From positions 310,001 through 374,000 of the forward strand of contig NZ_QEIH01000004.1 in the NCBI RefSeq assembly GCF_003260195.1: a DNA stretch of 64,000 bases, written 5' to 3'. How positions within the stretch are numbered: position 1 is the first letter of the stretch; every line of letters begins with the position of its first letter. Under the pieces are notes generated by a model. That model was not told the DNA's origin, made no database searches, and saw only the letters and a list, made by a program, of their open reading frames with translations. Shown here one piece after another: positions 46,766-56,786 of this stretch. Origin of the DNA: Lutibacter citreus (GTDB lineage: Bacteria; Bacteroidota; Bacteroidia; Flavobacteriales; Flavobacteriaceae). The translations under genes were made by a program, and so were the position numbers.

Positions 46766-46791
46766 AATTTTTCATAACAAAATATACTGTA

Positions 46792-47127
46792 TTACTTATT
46801 CCCAAGTAGTAACAACTCATTAACAATAACTTCAGTTATATATCTTTTATTACCATCTTTATCATCATAACTTCTAGAAGTTAGCTTTCCTTCAATTGCA
46901 ATTTCTTTTCCTTTTTCTAAAAATCGTTCAACAATTTCTGCCGTTTTATTCCAGGCCACTAAATTATGCCATTGTGTATCGGTTACTTTTTCACCTTGCG
47001 CATTCTTGTATGATTCATTGGTTGCAATTGTAAATTTCGCTAATTTCTTTCCTGAATCTAAAGTGATAATTTCAGGGTTATTCCCTAAATTTCCAATTAA
47101 CTGTACTTTGTTTCTTAACGTACTCAT
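46792..47127 (-). CDS. ssb: Short single-stranded DNA-binding protein
   Basis: The 111-residue OB-fold protein has family strings LRNKVQLIGNLGNNPEI, KLAKFTIATNESY, TQWHNLVAWNKTAEIVERFL, KGKEIAIEGKLTSRSY and YITEVIVNELLLL. The fold is complete, but the acidic C-terminal tip (DDDIPF-type) that SSB uses to recruit partner proteins is missing, since the protein stops at LLGNK. Short tail-less SSB paralogues occur in many Bacteroidota beside the full-length copy. It binds single-stranded DNA. Nothing links it to the PUL. It sits between the locus halves and may mark an old junction. Confidence 0.93.
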   Translation of the reverse strand: MSTLRNKVQLIGNLGNNPEIITLDSGKKLAKFTIATNESYKNAQGEKVTDTQWHNLVAWNKTAEIVERFLEKGKEIAIEGKLTSRSYDDKDGNKRYITEVIVNELLLLGNK

Positions 47128-47267
47128 AAGATAAGTTTTAATAATTATGCTGAATATCTTTCGTTCAATTCAACATTGCAAATATCTTATGGTTTTCAAG
47201 TTTTATTCGGTTATTATATAATTACTTTCGTATGTAAACGTTTGTAGTCGTTTGTAATTGAGTAATG

Positions 47268-48794
47268 TTATTTTAAATATCCTCTATCTAATTCTTTCTT
47301 TAATAGTATTTCCATTTCTTTAACCACTTCAGGATACTTTGTATATAAATTAACTCTTTGCTCAATATCTTTATCCAAATCAAATAATAATCCTTTTGTT
47401 TTGAAATCTTTATAACCTCTTAATTTCTTGTAGTATTCTGGCATTTTAGAAACATCACCTGTTGAAAAATTAATATACAGCCATTTACCATTCCTTACTC
47501 CAAATCTTTTTCTTTGAGTGTTATGAATAGTTGAAGTTCTTAACGATTTCCCTTCTGATTTCCCCATAATAATTGGTAAAAAACTTTGACTGTCCATTGC
47601 CGCTTTTTCTGGCGTTTTAATTTTTGTGATATCTAAAATTGTAGCCATTATATCAACTTGTGATATTAATTTATCTGAAACAGCTCCAGCTTCTACCTTA
47701 TTTGGCCATTTAATTATAAAAGGAATATGGTGTCCACCTTCCCATAAATCTCTTTTCAATCCTCTAAAATCTCCCATACTGTAATGATCAAATTTTTCTG
47801 CTCTTTCAAAAGCAAATTGTTCGGGACCGTTATCTGAACTAAAAATAACGATGGTATTTTCTTCAAAACCATTTTCTTTTAAAGTCTTTAAAACTTGTCC
47901 TGCAATCCAATCTGTTTGAAACATATAATCACCGTAAGCTCCAGCTTCTGACTTCCCATCAAATTCATCATTTGGAATAATTGGTGCGTGTGGAGAAGGC
48001 AATGCTAAGTATAGAAAAAATGGTTCATCCTTCTTTTGCTCTTGAATCCAAGAAATAGTTTTTTTTGTTAAAGTTGGTAACACTCTATATGGATCCCAAC
48101 CCGCTACTTTAGGTCCAGGGCGAGAATCCCAATCTATTTCTTTAGCTTCTCTTTCAAACTTATTAAATTCAAAAAAATCGCTTGGAGCTTCAATAAATTT
48201 ATCATTTTCTACCCAAGCATATGGCGGAAAATTAATAGTACCATCTCCAAAATAATAATCAAATCCCCTATCTAAAGGCCCACCTGTTAATGGAGCCTCC
48301 CAGTCAATATCTTTAACTAAATACGTTTTATGAGTTTTACCCCAATAGGTGCGTTCTCCAGAAGGTTCTTTGTTTATGAAATTCCAATTCCAACCTAAGT
48401 GCCATTTACCAATAGCAGCAGTTTTGTATCCCCCTTCTTTTAAAGTTTGTGGCAAAGTAACATCGCTGTCTTTAAACATTGGGGGCCCAAATGAATTTAC
48501 AATATTATGAGTTCTTCTCCAGTGATATTGACCTGTTAACAAAGCAAACCTACTAGGTGAACAAATCCCAGATGAGCTATGAGCATCAGTAAAACGCATT
48601 CCTTCGGATGCCAATTGATCTAAATTTGGCGTAGGAATTTTAGAATTTGGATTTTCACAATTTAAATCTCCATAACCCATATCATCTGCATAGATAATTA
48701 CAATGTTTGGTTTTGTTGGTTTAATCGGTTTTTGTGCATTTGTACAACTTAAAAACACACACGTTAGCAAAACGCTAAGGATACTTATTCTCAT
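47268..48794 (-). CDS. S1 family sulfatase, lipoprotein
   Basis: The frame is open from 48824. The ATG at 48794 is preferred because it begins a normal lipoprotein signal ([17 protein letters not shown]). Sulfatase motifs: [16 protein letters not shown], the formylglycine Cys in [16 protein letters not shown] (residue 78 from this start), [13 protein letters not shown] and [14 protein letters not shown]. The sequence around the cysteine and the TGQYHWRR segment resemble arylsulfatase A-type enzymes. The sugar and the sulfate position are not deducible. The C-terminal subdomain ends LDRGYLK with normal length. It is the last gene of the five-gene 54974-47268 operon, about 56 bases after a GH29. 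The two may act in sequence on a sulfated L-sugar. Confidence 0.9.
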   Translation of the reverse strand: MRISILSVLLTCVFLSCTNAQKPIKPTKPNIVIIYADDMGYGDLNCENPNSKIPTPNLDQLASEGMRFTDAHSSSGICSPSRFALLTGQYHWRRTHNIVNSFGPPMFKDSDVTLPQTLKEGGYKTAAIGKWHLGWNWNFINKEPSGERTYWGKTHKTYLVKDIDWEAPLTGGPLDRGFDYYFGDGTINFPPYAWVENDKFIEAPSDFFEFNKFEREAKEIDWDSRPGPKVAGWDPYRVLPTLTKKTISWIQEQKKDEPFFLYLALPSPHAPIIPNDEFDGKSEAGAYGDYMFQTDWIAGQVLKTLKENGFEENTIVIFSSDNGPEQFAFERAEKFDHYSMGDFRGLKRDLWEGGHHIPFIIKWPNKVEAGAVSDKLISQVDIMATILDITKIKTPEKAAMDSQSFLPIIMGKSEGKSLRTSTIHNTQRKRFGVRNGKWLYINFSTGDVSKMPEYYKKLRGYKDFKTKGLLFDLDKDIEQRVNLYTKYPEVVKEMEILLKKELDRGYLK

Positions 48795-48850
48795 TATTTT
48801 TAGTATTGAATTAATTATAATCATTTCAACTTTATTATTTCATACATACT

Positions 48851-50440
48851 TTATTCAGGGTCGTCTTCTCCTCCAATTCCATATTCTGAAACTGTTTTAA
48901 TTTTAAGTTTAAAACCTAATGCTAAATCGTTGGGAATTTTTAAAGGTTTCTTTATAGTTAAACAATCATCATTTATATTCCATTGCACCTTCTCCTTACT
49001 CCCTAAAATTTCAATATCAGTAATCTCACCATCAAGCAATGTCATCTTTTTCCCTAATGAATTAATTTTTATATCTTTTGTAGGCGTATCCATAATATAT
49101 GCAAACAACAAACTATCTCCCTTTTTAGTAAACCTAATATCATTCTCTTTGTATTCAAGCTTCTGATTTTCTACTTTGTGTCCTCCTCCTTTTATTCTAG
49201 TAGGACCTTCACCAAAAACAGTCCAAGGTCTTGTGCTGTATATTCCTTCTCCGTTCACATTTAGCCATTCTCCTAAATTAATTAATAACTCTTTTACTTC
49301 TGAAGGAATAGAACCATCTGGATTTGGAGGTACATTCAATAACATTAATCCATTTTTAGATACAATATCAATTAGCACATCCACTATTTTATTAGGACTA
49401 ACATACTTTGCATTCTCTCTAAAGAACCAAGCTCCCGGTGATGTATCCGTCATCCAAAATTTGTCTTTTATTTTATTTGGTCGTCCTCTTTCATAATCAT
49501 TAACTCCCGTTTCTGCTGGAAAAGAATTGTTTTTGTAATTAATTACAACTTCCTTATTCCATTCTTTAGCTTTATTGTAATAATAGGCTACAAATTTTTT
49601 ACGATACGCCTCATCTAATTCTTCTACCCACCAATCAAACCAAATAATATCTGGCTGATAGTTATCTATAACCTCTTTTAACTTAGCAAACCATTCATCT
49701 TGAAATCTTTTTGAAGTTTTATGATTTTCGATACTATGAGGATCTGTATATAAATCATACGTTTCTTTGGTAGCATCATGAAAATGAGCTCTAGCAAAAT
49801 ACACCCAAGTAAACGCATGATGAAATGACGTTATAAATTTCATATCATTCTTTTCAATTTCTTTTTTCAAGTCTCCAACGGCATCTATTCCTGCGGTCTT
49901 TTTTAAATTCCATCGTGTTACTTTACTGTCCCACATGGCAAAATTATCATGATGCATAGCTACTGGCCCCGCAAATTTAGCTCCGGCTTTTTTAAAAAGT
50001 TGAGCCCATTCTTTTGCATCGAATTTATCTGGTTGAAACAAAGGAATTAAATCTTTATATCCAAATTTAGATGGATGACCATGTGCTTTCAAATGATGCT
50101 CAAAAACACTTGACGGTTGATTACTTAGCTTACCATTTTTTTCTACTGGCTTACCTGTTTTCCAATCTACCACTACACTGTCCATATACATATTTAAACC
50201 ATACCATCCAGCTCCTTTTTTCATTCCCTGATTAGCAATAGACACTGGCCCCCAATGTGTATAGATTCCAAGTTTTGCATCTTGAAACCAATCTGGAGAT
50301 TCATTCACTTGTGACAAAGACTCCCAATCTTCCGTATATAAACCATTATTTGTTTCTACAACCTTATCCTCAGTACTGCAAGCAACACTAATAAAAAGGA
50401 GCAACATCACACTTATTTGAGTCAATTTTAAAATCTTCAT
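48851..50440 (-). CDS. GH29 alpha-L-fucosidase-family lipoprotein
   Basis: The 529-residue lipoprotein has lipobox ISVAC. Motifs are LGIYTHWGPVSIANQG, AMHHDNFAMWDSKV, ITSFHHAFTWVYF, DIIWFDWWVEEL with nucleophile candidate Asp269, and GLMLLNVPPNPDGSIP. An insertion at about 85-125 (VVDWKTGKPVEKNG region) is absent from the paralogues at 3201 and 4761 and would sit near the active-site mouth. The C-terminal beta domain ends in a short acidic tail. It is an exo-alpha-L-fucosidase or L-galactosidase by family, with the specificity open. It is the only glycosidase among the four sulfatases of this operon, so its substrate is probably sulfated before it acts. Confidence 0.87.
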   Translation of the reverse strand: MKILKLTQISVMLLLFISVACSTEDKVVETNNGLYTEDWESLSQVNESPDWFQDAKLGIYTHWGPVSIANQGMKKGAGWYGLNMYMDSVVVDWKTGKPVEKNGKLSNQPSSVFEHHLKAHGHPSKFGYKDLIPLFQPDKFDAKEWAQLFKKAGAKFAGPVAMHHDNFAMWDSKVTRWNLKKTAGIDAVGDLKKEIEKNDMKFITSFHHAFTWVYFARAHFHDATKETYDLYTDPHSIENHKTSKRFQDEWFAKLKEVIDNYQPDIIWFDWWVEELDEAYRKKFVAYYYNKAKEWNKEVVINYKNNSFPAETGVNDYERGRPNKIKDKFWMTDTSPGAWFFRENAKYVSPNKIVDVLIDIVSKNGLMLLNVPPNPDGSIPSEVKELLINLGEWLNVNGEGIYSTRPWTVFGEGPTRIKGGGHKVENQKLEYKENDIRFTKKGDSLLFAYIMDTPTKDIKINSLGKKMTLLDGEITDIEILGSKEKVQWNINDDCLTIKKPLKIPNDLALGFKLKIKTVSEYGIGGEDDPE

Positions 50441-50469
50441 TTTATACTATTTTTTTATCTTCTTAATGA

Positions 50470-51945
50470 TTATTTTGAAAGTTGATTCTCTACTTTTTTC
50501 CACCAAGATTCATAATGTTCACTCATTTTAACTACTATATCGGGATGTTTATTTGCTATGTTTTTGGATTGATATGAGTCTGTTTCTATATCAAATAACT
50601 CCCATTGCCCTGGTTTTGTCATTCGGTGATGCTCCTTATTAGAAGTGTAAAGCATAGGACGGCCCTCTTCACGCTCCCAAATCATCCTGCAGGTTTTACA
50701 ATTTGGGTCATGACACGGTTCTATGCGCACTAATGTATATTGCTTCCATCTCACACAAGCGTTAGCGTATTTATGAGACTTCCATTTTGTTGGGTCTTGC
50801 CATCTACCAACATGATGAACTTGCATTCTATCATCTTTCAATTTATTTGTTTTTCCTTCCAACAGTTTCTTTAAACTATTTCCTTCTAATTGATTTTGTG
50901 TTTTATTTGGGATTTTCAGGTTACAAAATTCTGCTAATGTTGGTAAAATATCTATATGACGTGCCATTTCTGAAGTTTCTCCAGGAACAAAATTATCTCC
51001 AAATTTCCAAAATGAAAATGTGCGAATTCCACCTGACCAAACAGTTGCCTTAACACCACGTCTTCCATCATTAAAAGTATCTACTCCAAATGTACCTCCA
51101 TTATCTCCCAAAACAACAATAAGTGTATTTTCTTCTAAACCTGCAGCCTTCACTTTATCCATTAACCTACCCAAATTTTCATCTACATTGGCAATCATTC
51201 CATTAAATTCAGGTTTGTATCTCTTAGACCCCATCTTTTTTGTGTATTGATTATATGGATCAGTATACTTATCAGGAACCACGCATGGTGCATGCGGTGT
51301 ATATGTAGCTAAGTAACAGAAAAAAGGTTGCTCTTTATTGTCTTCAATAAAATTCATGGCTTCATCAAAAATAATATCTGTACGATATCCTTTTGTTTTT
51401 ATTTCAACCTGATTTTTTAAAAGTTTAGGGTTGTAATGGGTATTTTGCATATCATCTGGTACCACTAAAGTTTTATTGAAACCTCTTGCCCATGGACCAT
51501 ATTCCTCTGATTGTCCTAAATGCCATTTTCCAAAGAGTCCTGTTTCATAACCTTTAGCTTTAAATAAATCGGCTATTGTAGTACTCTCTAGACTCATATT
51601 ACGCATTGGCTTGATAGTATGGGTTACAGAGGAAAGAAACTCATGTTTCCCTGTTAATATTGCACATCTACTTGGCGCACAAGTTGGACTAACACCAAAA
51701 TTAGAAAAGCTGATACTCTTATTGTGAAACGCATCAAAATTAGGTGTTTTAACGATTGGATTACCGAGAACAGCTATGTCTCCATATCCCATATCATCAA
51801 TTAACACTACTATTACATTTAGTGGTTTTTTTATTGTTGAAGTATTTGAGCATGCCATCACCAACATATAATTACATAACACTACTAAATACAGCAATAA
51901 ACTCCACGTTTTTCTAATAAACTTCTTATTAATAATCATTTCCAT
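50470..51945 (-). CDS. S1 family sulfatase, lipoprotein
   Basis: The 491-residue protein has a long signal ending MLVMAC. Sulfatase signatures are VLIDDMGYGDIAV, Cys89 in CAPSRCAILTGKHEFL (formylglycine), LFGKWHLGQSEEYG and VVLGDNGGTFGVD. A Cys-rich stretch (CHDPNCKTCRMIW, about 410-425) stands out in the C-terminal part. Its three closely spaced Cys could form a disulfide or bind metal, which is uncommon in S1 sulfatases. The gene overlaps the upstream sulfatase by 17 bases in another frame, so translation is coupled. Sugar sulfate ester hydrolysis is certain at family level only. Confidence 0.9.
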   Translation of the reverse strand: MEMIINKKFIRKTWSLLLYLVVLCNYMLVMACSNTSTIKKPLNVIVVLIDDMGYGDIAVLGNPIVKTPNFDAFHNKSISFSNFGVSPTCAPSRCAILTGKHEFLSSVTHTIKPMRNMSLESTTIADLFKAKGYETGLFGKWHLGQSEEYGPWARGFNKTLVVPDDMQNTHYNPKLLKNQVEIKTKGYRTDIIFDEAMNFIEDNKEQPFFCYLATYTPHAPCVVPDKYTDPYNQYTKKMGSKRYKPEFNGMIANVDENLGRLMDKVKAAGLEENTLIVVLGDNGGTFGVDTFNDGRRGVKATVWSGGIRTFSFWKFGDNFVPGETSEMARHIDILPTLAEFCNLKIPNKTQNQLEGNSLKKLLEGKTNKLKDDRMQVHHVGRWQDPTKWKSHKYANACVRWKQYTLVRIEPCHDPNCKTCRMIWEREEGRPMLYTSNKEHHRMTKPGQWELFDIETDSYQSKNIANKHPDIVVKMSEHYESWWKKVENQLSK

Positions 51946-53362
51946 TTTTACTATTTTCTACAGATAATAACCATTCATCCAATTCTTTTTCCATTTTAGC
52001 TGCAAGTTCAGCCTTCGATTTAATTATGTTGATGTTTTCACTTCTGTCATTTAGCAAATCATACAATTCATAAATTTCACCTAAATCTTCAGAAACCAAT
52101 TTATATTGATTTGTAACCCAAGAAATTCGTTTTTTATAAGCAAATCCCATTGGTTTTTTACGTATTTTCTTAGGTTTTTTAATAAAAGGCATAATATTTA
52201 TTCCATCTAATGGTCTATCATCTGGATAATCAATATCCAACACATTTATTAAAGTTGGTAAGTAATCACTTGTAAAAGCCGGAAAATCTACACGTTTATT
52301 TCCTTTTATTTTTCCTTCCCAAACCACAAAAGCGGGTATACGTAATCCTCCTTCATACAAACTTCTTTTACGAGCTCTAAATTCTCCTGCACTCCCTGGA
52401 GTTTTATTTTCAGGACCATTATCACTACAAAACCAAATCATAGTATTATCAGTAATCCCAAGTCTTTCTAGCTCACTCCACAACGCACCAATTTGATCAT
52501 CTAAAGCAGTTATACAACCAAAGTATAGCTGTTCTTTATTAGTTAAACCATAATATTTAGATTTATAATAATCACTTGTAACTACCGGTAAATGTGGTGC
52601 ATGTGTCCAAACTGTTGTGAAAAACGGTTTTTTATTTGCTACCGATTTATTAATAAAAGGAATTACCTTGTCAACAATAAGCTTGGTATCATCTCCCGAT
52701 AAATCATCTTTAGATTTCTTTTCATCTCCAATCCAATACGAAGTATTATAACTTTCTGATCCTTCTCCTTTTTTAACTGCAGACCAACCATATTTTAATG
52801 ATTCCTCATCTTTAAATTCAGCAGGTTGTAACAGTGGATCAAATGTTGGCACTTTAGATTCTGTACAAAAAAACTCATCATACCCGTGCATTGTTGGAAT
52901 ACTATAATGTTTGAAATGTTTTTCTTTACCACCACGATTGGCATCTAATTCTTTTTTAGTCAATATACCTAAATGCCATTTCCCGTAATGTCCTGTTGCA
53001 TATCCTTTTTTTTTCACCAATTCAGCAATTGTAATTTCCTCTTTTTTCATATGTCCAGAATTTGCATCTGGAATTCCAATTCTAAGTGGATTTCTACCAG
53101 TAATAACACTTGCTCTTGTTGGAGAACAAACTGCTGAACCAGAATAAAAACGATCAAAAACAACACCTTTTGAAGCCAATTTATCCAGATTTGGAGTTTT
53201 AATGGTTTTATTCCCATTAAATCCAGCATCAAACCAACCTTGGTCATCAGTCATAATCATAATAATATTCGGTCTCTCTTGGGCATTTAATTTATTCAAA
53301 GAAACTACCACACACAGAAGTAATAGTAACTTTTTAGTGAAACTTTTAATAGTGTACATCAT
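51929..53362 (-). CDS. S1 family sulfatase, periplasmic
   Basis: The 477-residue protein has a signal peptide ending NKLNAQ. Motifs are IMTDDQGWFDAGFNG, Cys79 in CSPTRASVITGRNPLR (formylglycine), HYGKWHLGILTKKE and WFCSDNGPENKTPG. The GRNPLRIGIPD and DDQIGALWSELE segments resemble the large arylsulfatase A-like group. The ATG lies one base after the stop of the preceding sulfatase, and the 3' end overlaps the next sulfatase by 17 bases, so three sulfatases are tightly coupled in translation. Export as a soluble periplasmic protein contrasts with the lipoprotein form of its two neighbours. Confidence 0.91.
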   Translation of the reverse strand: MMYTIKSFTKKLLLLLCVVVSLNKLNAQERPNIIMIMTDDQGWFDAGFNGNKTIKTPNLDKLASKGVVFDRFYSGSAVCSPTRASVITGRNPLRIGIPDANSGHMKKEEITIAELVKKKGYATGHYGKWHLGILTKKELDANRGGKEKHFKHYSIPTMHGYDEFFCTESKVPTFDPLLQPAEFKDEESLKYGWSAVKKGEGSESYNTSYWIGDEKKSKDDLSGDDTKLIVDKVIPFINKSVANKKPFFTTVWTHAPHLPVVTSDYYKSKYYGLTNKEQLYFGCITALDDQIGALWSELERLGITDNTMIWFCSDNGPENKTPGSAGEFRARKRSLYEGGLRIPAFVVWEGKIKGNKRVDFPAFTSDYLPTLINVLDIDYPDDRPLDGINIMPFIKKPKKIRKKPMGFAYKKRISWVTNQYKLVSEDLGEIYELYDLLNDRSENINIIKSKAELAAKMEKELDEWLLSVENSKNGNDY

Positions 53363-53363
53363 C

Positions 53364-54974
53364 TTATTTTTTATTCTTTTTAGTTTTTTTATTTTTATTC
53401 TTCTTTCTTAAAGCAATTTCGTGCGTTTTAGAATAATCTACACGCGTTTTATTCATATCACTAGCATAGTTAGCCGTTTTACCTCTTAATTCAGCTAACA
53501 ATTCACTGCCTTCATATTGCTGAATTAAATTATTCTTTTCTTTAGGATCATCCTTCAAATTAAATAATTGTTCATAGCCAGGATTTTTATTCGTAAAATC
53601 CAAATCAGCTTCATTATAACCCCAAAAACCACCACGATACATTCGTATGTATTTCCAATCACCTTTTCTAATTCCTTCACAAAATGGATTATCTCTTCCT
53701 GTAAAAAAACTTTCTAAAAACAATTCTTTACGCCAATCTTTCTGAGTTCCACTAATTAATGGTGTTAAACTAGTTCCTTGCATAGCTTTTGGAGACTCAA
53801 TTCCCGCATAATCTAAAATAGTTGAAGTTATATCAAGACTTGAAACAAGTTCTTTAATATTTCGTCCTCTTTCGCTTTCAGGTAAACGAGGATCATAAAT
53901 AAAACAAGGAATTTTAGACGCTAAATCATACAACAAAGCCTTTCCTCCCATTCCGTATTCTCCCATTAACAAACCGTGATCACTAGCAAAAATAATAATG
54001 GTATTTTTATCCAACCCTTTTTCTTTAAGCGATTTTACCATATCACCAATTACCTTATCCATTCCAGAAATTTGTTGGTAATAACGGATATAATGCTCCT
54101 TACAAGAAATGGTATCGTAATCGTAAATATAGGTCTGTGTTGCACGTCCTTTTTGTTGATCCAACATATATTCAGGAATAAACCTATAAGGATCTTTAGT
54201 TGTTTCTTTTGGAATTCTCACAACATTGTTTCTATATAAGGTGTCATAAAACTCTGTTCCTTGCAACTTTTCGTAATTGTTTGCAGGCTCTAAACAAATT
54301 TCTGCCATCTCACTTTCTGGATGCATAGACATAATTTGACTTCCGTGAGGAACAGAAAAACTAACAGAAAGACAAAACGGTTTGTCTTCTGGCGTTTTTT
54401 GTAAAAAGTCTTCAATACTCTCTCCCATTATAGGTGTTATAATGTCTTCTTTTAAATCAGAATATGCTGAGCAATTTTCTAATCCTTTTGGCCAAAATTT
54501 AGACCAACCATCATGAGCTCTCCAATAATCAAATTTTTCAGATGCTTTTCCTTTAAAAGTGTAATATTCCACACCAAACTTCCCTATAAATCCAGTATAA
54601 TATCCATTTTTACGTAATAATTCAGGGTAACTTTCTTTCCATTGACTTTCACTTAATGAATAAACCGACGTAAAACCTACACCATTAACACGCTCGTAAG
54701 TTCCTGTAAATAAAGCTGCTCTACTTGAAGCACAAATAGGCTCAGCTATGTATGTATTAGAAAAACGAACTCCTTTATTAATTAATTCATCTACATTTGG
54801 AGATTTAACAATTGGGTGTCCCATTGCTCCAAATGTATTATCACGTTGATCATCTGAAAGTAAAAAGATGATATTTGGTTTAGAAGATTTTTCTTGTTTT
54901 TTTTCTATAGAGGCACAAGAAATTAACATAAATAAAATTCCTAAAACAAAAAAAACATAATTTTTATTTCGCAT
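53364..54974 (-). CDS. S1 family sulfatase with Ser in the formylglycine motif, lipoprotein
   Basis: The 536-residue protein has lipobox MLISC. Motifs are LLSDDQRDNTFGAMGHP, Cys81 in CASSRAALFTG, FIGKFGVEYYTF and IFASDHGLLMGEYGMGGK. The modification motif has Ser where Pro or Ala is usual at the third position. The FIGKFG string has no His after the Gly, unlike the GKWHLG of the other sulfatases, so substrate contacts should differ. The C-terminus is an extremely basic Lys/Asn tail (KKNKNKKTKKNKK). It is the first gene of the five-gene operon, 209 bases from the divergent TPR/HTH regulator. Confidence 0.87.
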   Translation of the reverse strand: MRNKNYVFFVLGILFMLISCASIEKKQEKSSKPNIIFLLSDDQRDNTFGAMGHPIVKSPNVDELINKGVRFSNTYIAEPICASSRAALFTGTYERVNGVGFTSVYSLSESQWKESYPELLRKNGYYTGFIGKFGVEYYTFKGKASEKFDYWRAHDGWSKFWPKGLENCSAYSDLKEDIITPIMGESIEDFLQKTPEDKPFCLSVSFSVPHGSQIMSMHPESEMAEICLEPANNYEKLQGTEFYDTLYRNNVVRIPKETTKDPYRFIPEYMLDQQKGRATQTYIYDYDTISCKEHYIRYYQQISGMDKVIGDMVKSLKEKGLDKNTIIIFASDHGLLMGEYGMGGKALLYDLASKIPCFIYDPRLPESERGRNIKELVSSLDITSTILDYAGIESPKAMQGTSLTPLISGTQKDWRKELFLESFFTGRDNPFCEGIRKGDWKYIRMYRGGFWGYNEADLDFTNKNPGYEQLFNLKDDPKEKNNLIQQYEGSELLAELRGKTANYASDMNKTRVDYSKTHEIALRKKNKNKKTKKNKK

Positions 54975-55069
54975 AATTAAATGATTTGTATAAATGATCT
55001 CTCATTTTAGTTTAATTTAAAGTATTACACAAATTTTCAAATAATATAACTCAAAACATAATAAATCAA

Positions 55070-55119
55070 CATAGCATAAACATAGCAATTGTAATTTTTG
55101 AGTACATTTTCTCATAGCA
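55070..55119. promoter_or_regulatory. CATAGCA direct repeats in a divergent promoter
   Basis: The heptamer CATAGCA occurs at 55070, 55081 and 55113 on the same strand. Spacings are 11 and 32 bp, close to one and three turns of DNA. The site is in the 209-base region between the sulfatase operon (starting at 54974, minus) and the TPR/HTH regulator (55184, plus). It could be the operator of that regulator. Confidence 0.45.
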
Positions 55120-55183
55120 CTTATTATAATTTAGTATTTTTATATACACAAAATCAGTATTTTATGTAATCAATCAAAATAAA

Positions 55184-56779
55184 ATGACTAACAAACTACT
55201 AAAGAACATCTTACATTTATCATTTTTTATAATTTCATTTTCAATCTATTCTAATCAACTTCAATTAGACTCTCTAAAAATAGATTCACAAGAAAAAAAG
55301 CTTTTAAAATCCGTATTACTGTTTGAGAAAAAAAAGGATACACTTCAAATAATAAACACTAGATATAAACTAATCCAATTTTACAATAAAAAAGGATTTT
55401 ACAGTAATAGTTACGATGAAATATGGAAACTATTTCCATTAGTAGAATCACCTAAGTACTTAACTCAAAAAATTGAAACATTAAATAAGTTAACCTCACT
55501 TTACATGGTTTTTGAGCAACATGAAAAGGCAACAAACAGTTATTTAGAAGCTATTGATATTGTACAAAAACATAACCCAACACAAATTATTAAGGATAAT
55601 TTATTAGGTAAAATATATAATATTGGTGCTTGGATAGAAATAAAATCAACATTTAATTTTGAAAAAGCAGAGGAGTTAGCTTTAAAAAGTATTGAATATT
55701 TAAAAAAAAGTGGCATTGATGAATCTACTTTTCATTATTCTCAAATTCAATTAGCTCACATCTACATCAAAAAAAACGAGCCAGACAAGGCAAAAAGTAT
55801 ACTTTTTAAATTAAAAAGCATTTATCCGCTTCCCTTAAAAAGACCACACACACTACTATACCAAAGACTTGGACAATATTACGAACTTAAAAAAAATAGA
55901 GATTCTGCCATTTATTATTACCATAAAAGTTTGGCTGCTATAAATAAATTTGAAAATCAGCCAGATAAAAAACTACAAATATCTAAGAACCTTTCAAAAA
56001 TTTATGAAGCTAAAGGCGATCATAAACTCGCCTATAAATACCTTTTATTAGCATCTAAATTAAACGATCAAGTTTTTAGCGGTAACAAATCTCAAAACAA
56101 GGAATTATTTGAAATTAAAAATAAATATGAAGTTCAATTAAAAGAAAATAATGAAAAATTAAAGTCACAACAAATAAAACTTCTTAAAGGCGAAAAAGAA
56201 TTTTGGAGATTAAAATTGTTTTCAATAACTGTTGTTTTAAGCAGTTTATTTGGGTTTGTAATTTTTTATTTTAACAGAAAAACCAAGCTTAAATTACTAA
56301 ATCAACAAATTGTAAATGAAAAACAACAGCTTGAAATTCAAAAACAAGATGAAATATTAGAGTTGAAAAACAAAGAACTATTATCTTCTGCATTGCAATT
56401 ATTAGAACGTGATACTTTGCAAGAGGATATAAAAAAACAATTAAACAAATTGATTGTGAAAGGTGATAATATTGAAATTATTAAGGATGTTAAAAATTCA
56501 CTTAACATTAGCACCAAAGGAAAATGGATAGAATTTCAATCTCATTTCACTAAGGTTAATGATAGTTTTTATTCTTCATTAAAAGCGAATTACCCGCTTT
56601 TAACACCTACAGATCTAAAAATGTGTGCCTTTATTAAATTAGGTTTTTCCAGTAAAGATATGGCCCAAATAATGGGTATTAGTGTTGAAGGAATAAATAC
56701 TTCACGCAGCAGGTTACGTAAAAAAATGGATCTTTCTAGAAAAACTATTTTATCTGAATTTTTACAGAATTATTCTTAA
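55184..56779 (+). CDS. Membrane-anchored TPR protein with C-terminal HTH (PUL regulator)
   Basis: The 531-residue protein has an N-terminal signal or anchor segment (about 8-22). TPR-like helical repeats span about 60-300 (EKATNSYLEAIDIVQKHN and DSAIYYYHKSLAAINKFENQ are clear units), and one TM helix lies at about 343-362. A coiled coil rich in Lys and Glu follows (about 365-405). The C-terminal HTH (about 473-520) reads LTPTDLKMCAFIKLGFSSKD then MAQIMGISVEGINTSRSRLR. The domain plan and HTH match the gene at 1509, so the window carries two regulators of this type, each at the head of a minus-strand operon. Probable target: the divergent sulfatase/GH29 operon. The signal sensed by the TPR part is unknown. 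Confidence 0.8.
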   Translation: MTNKLLKNILHLSFFIISFSIYSNQLQLDSLKIDSQEKKLLKSVLLFEKKKDTLQIINTRYKLIQFYNKKGFYSNSYDEIWKLFPLVESPKYLTQKIETLNKLTSLYMVFEQHEKATNSYLEAIDIVQKHNPTQIIKDNLLGKIYNIGAWIEIKSTFNFEKAEELALKSIEYLKKSGIDESTFHYSQIQLAHIYIKKNEPDKAKSILFKLKSIYPLPLKRPHTLLYQRLGQYYELKKNRDSAIYYYHKSLAAINKFENQPDKKLQISKNLSKIYEAKGDHKLAYKYLLLASKLNDQVFSGNKSQNKELFEIKNKYEVQLKENNEKLKSQQIKLLKGEKEFWRLKLFSITVVLSSLFGFVIFYFNRKTKLKLLNQQIVNEKQQLEIQKQDEILELKNKELLSSALQLLERDTLQEDIKKQLNKLIVKGDNIEIIKDVKNSLNISTKGKWIEFQSHFTKVNDSFYSSLKANYPLLTPTDLKMCAFIKLGFSSKDMAQIMGISVEGINTSRSRLRKKMDLSRKTILSEFLQNYS

Positions 56780-56786
56780 TAACTGC

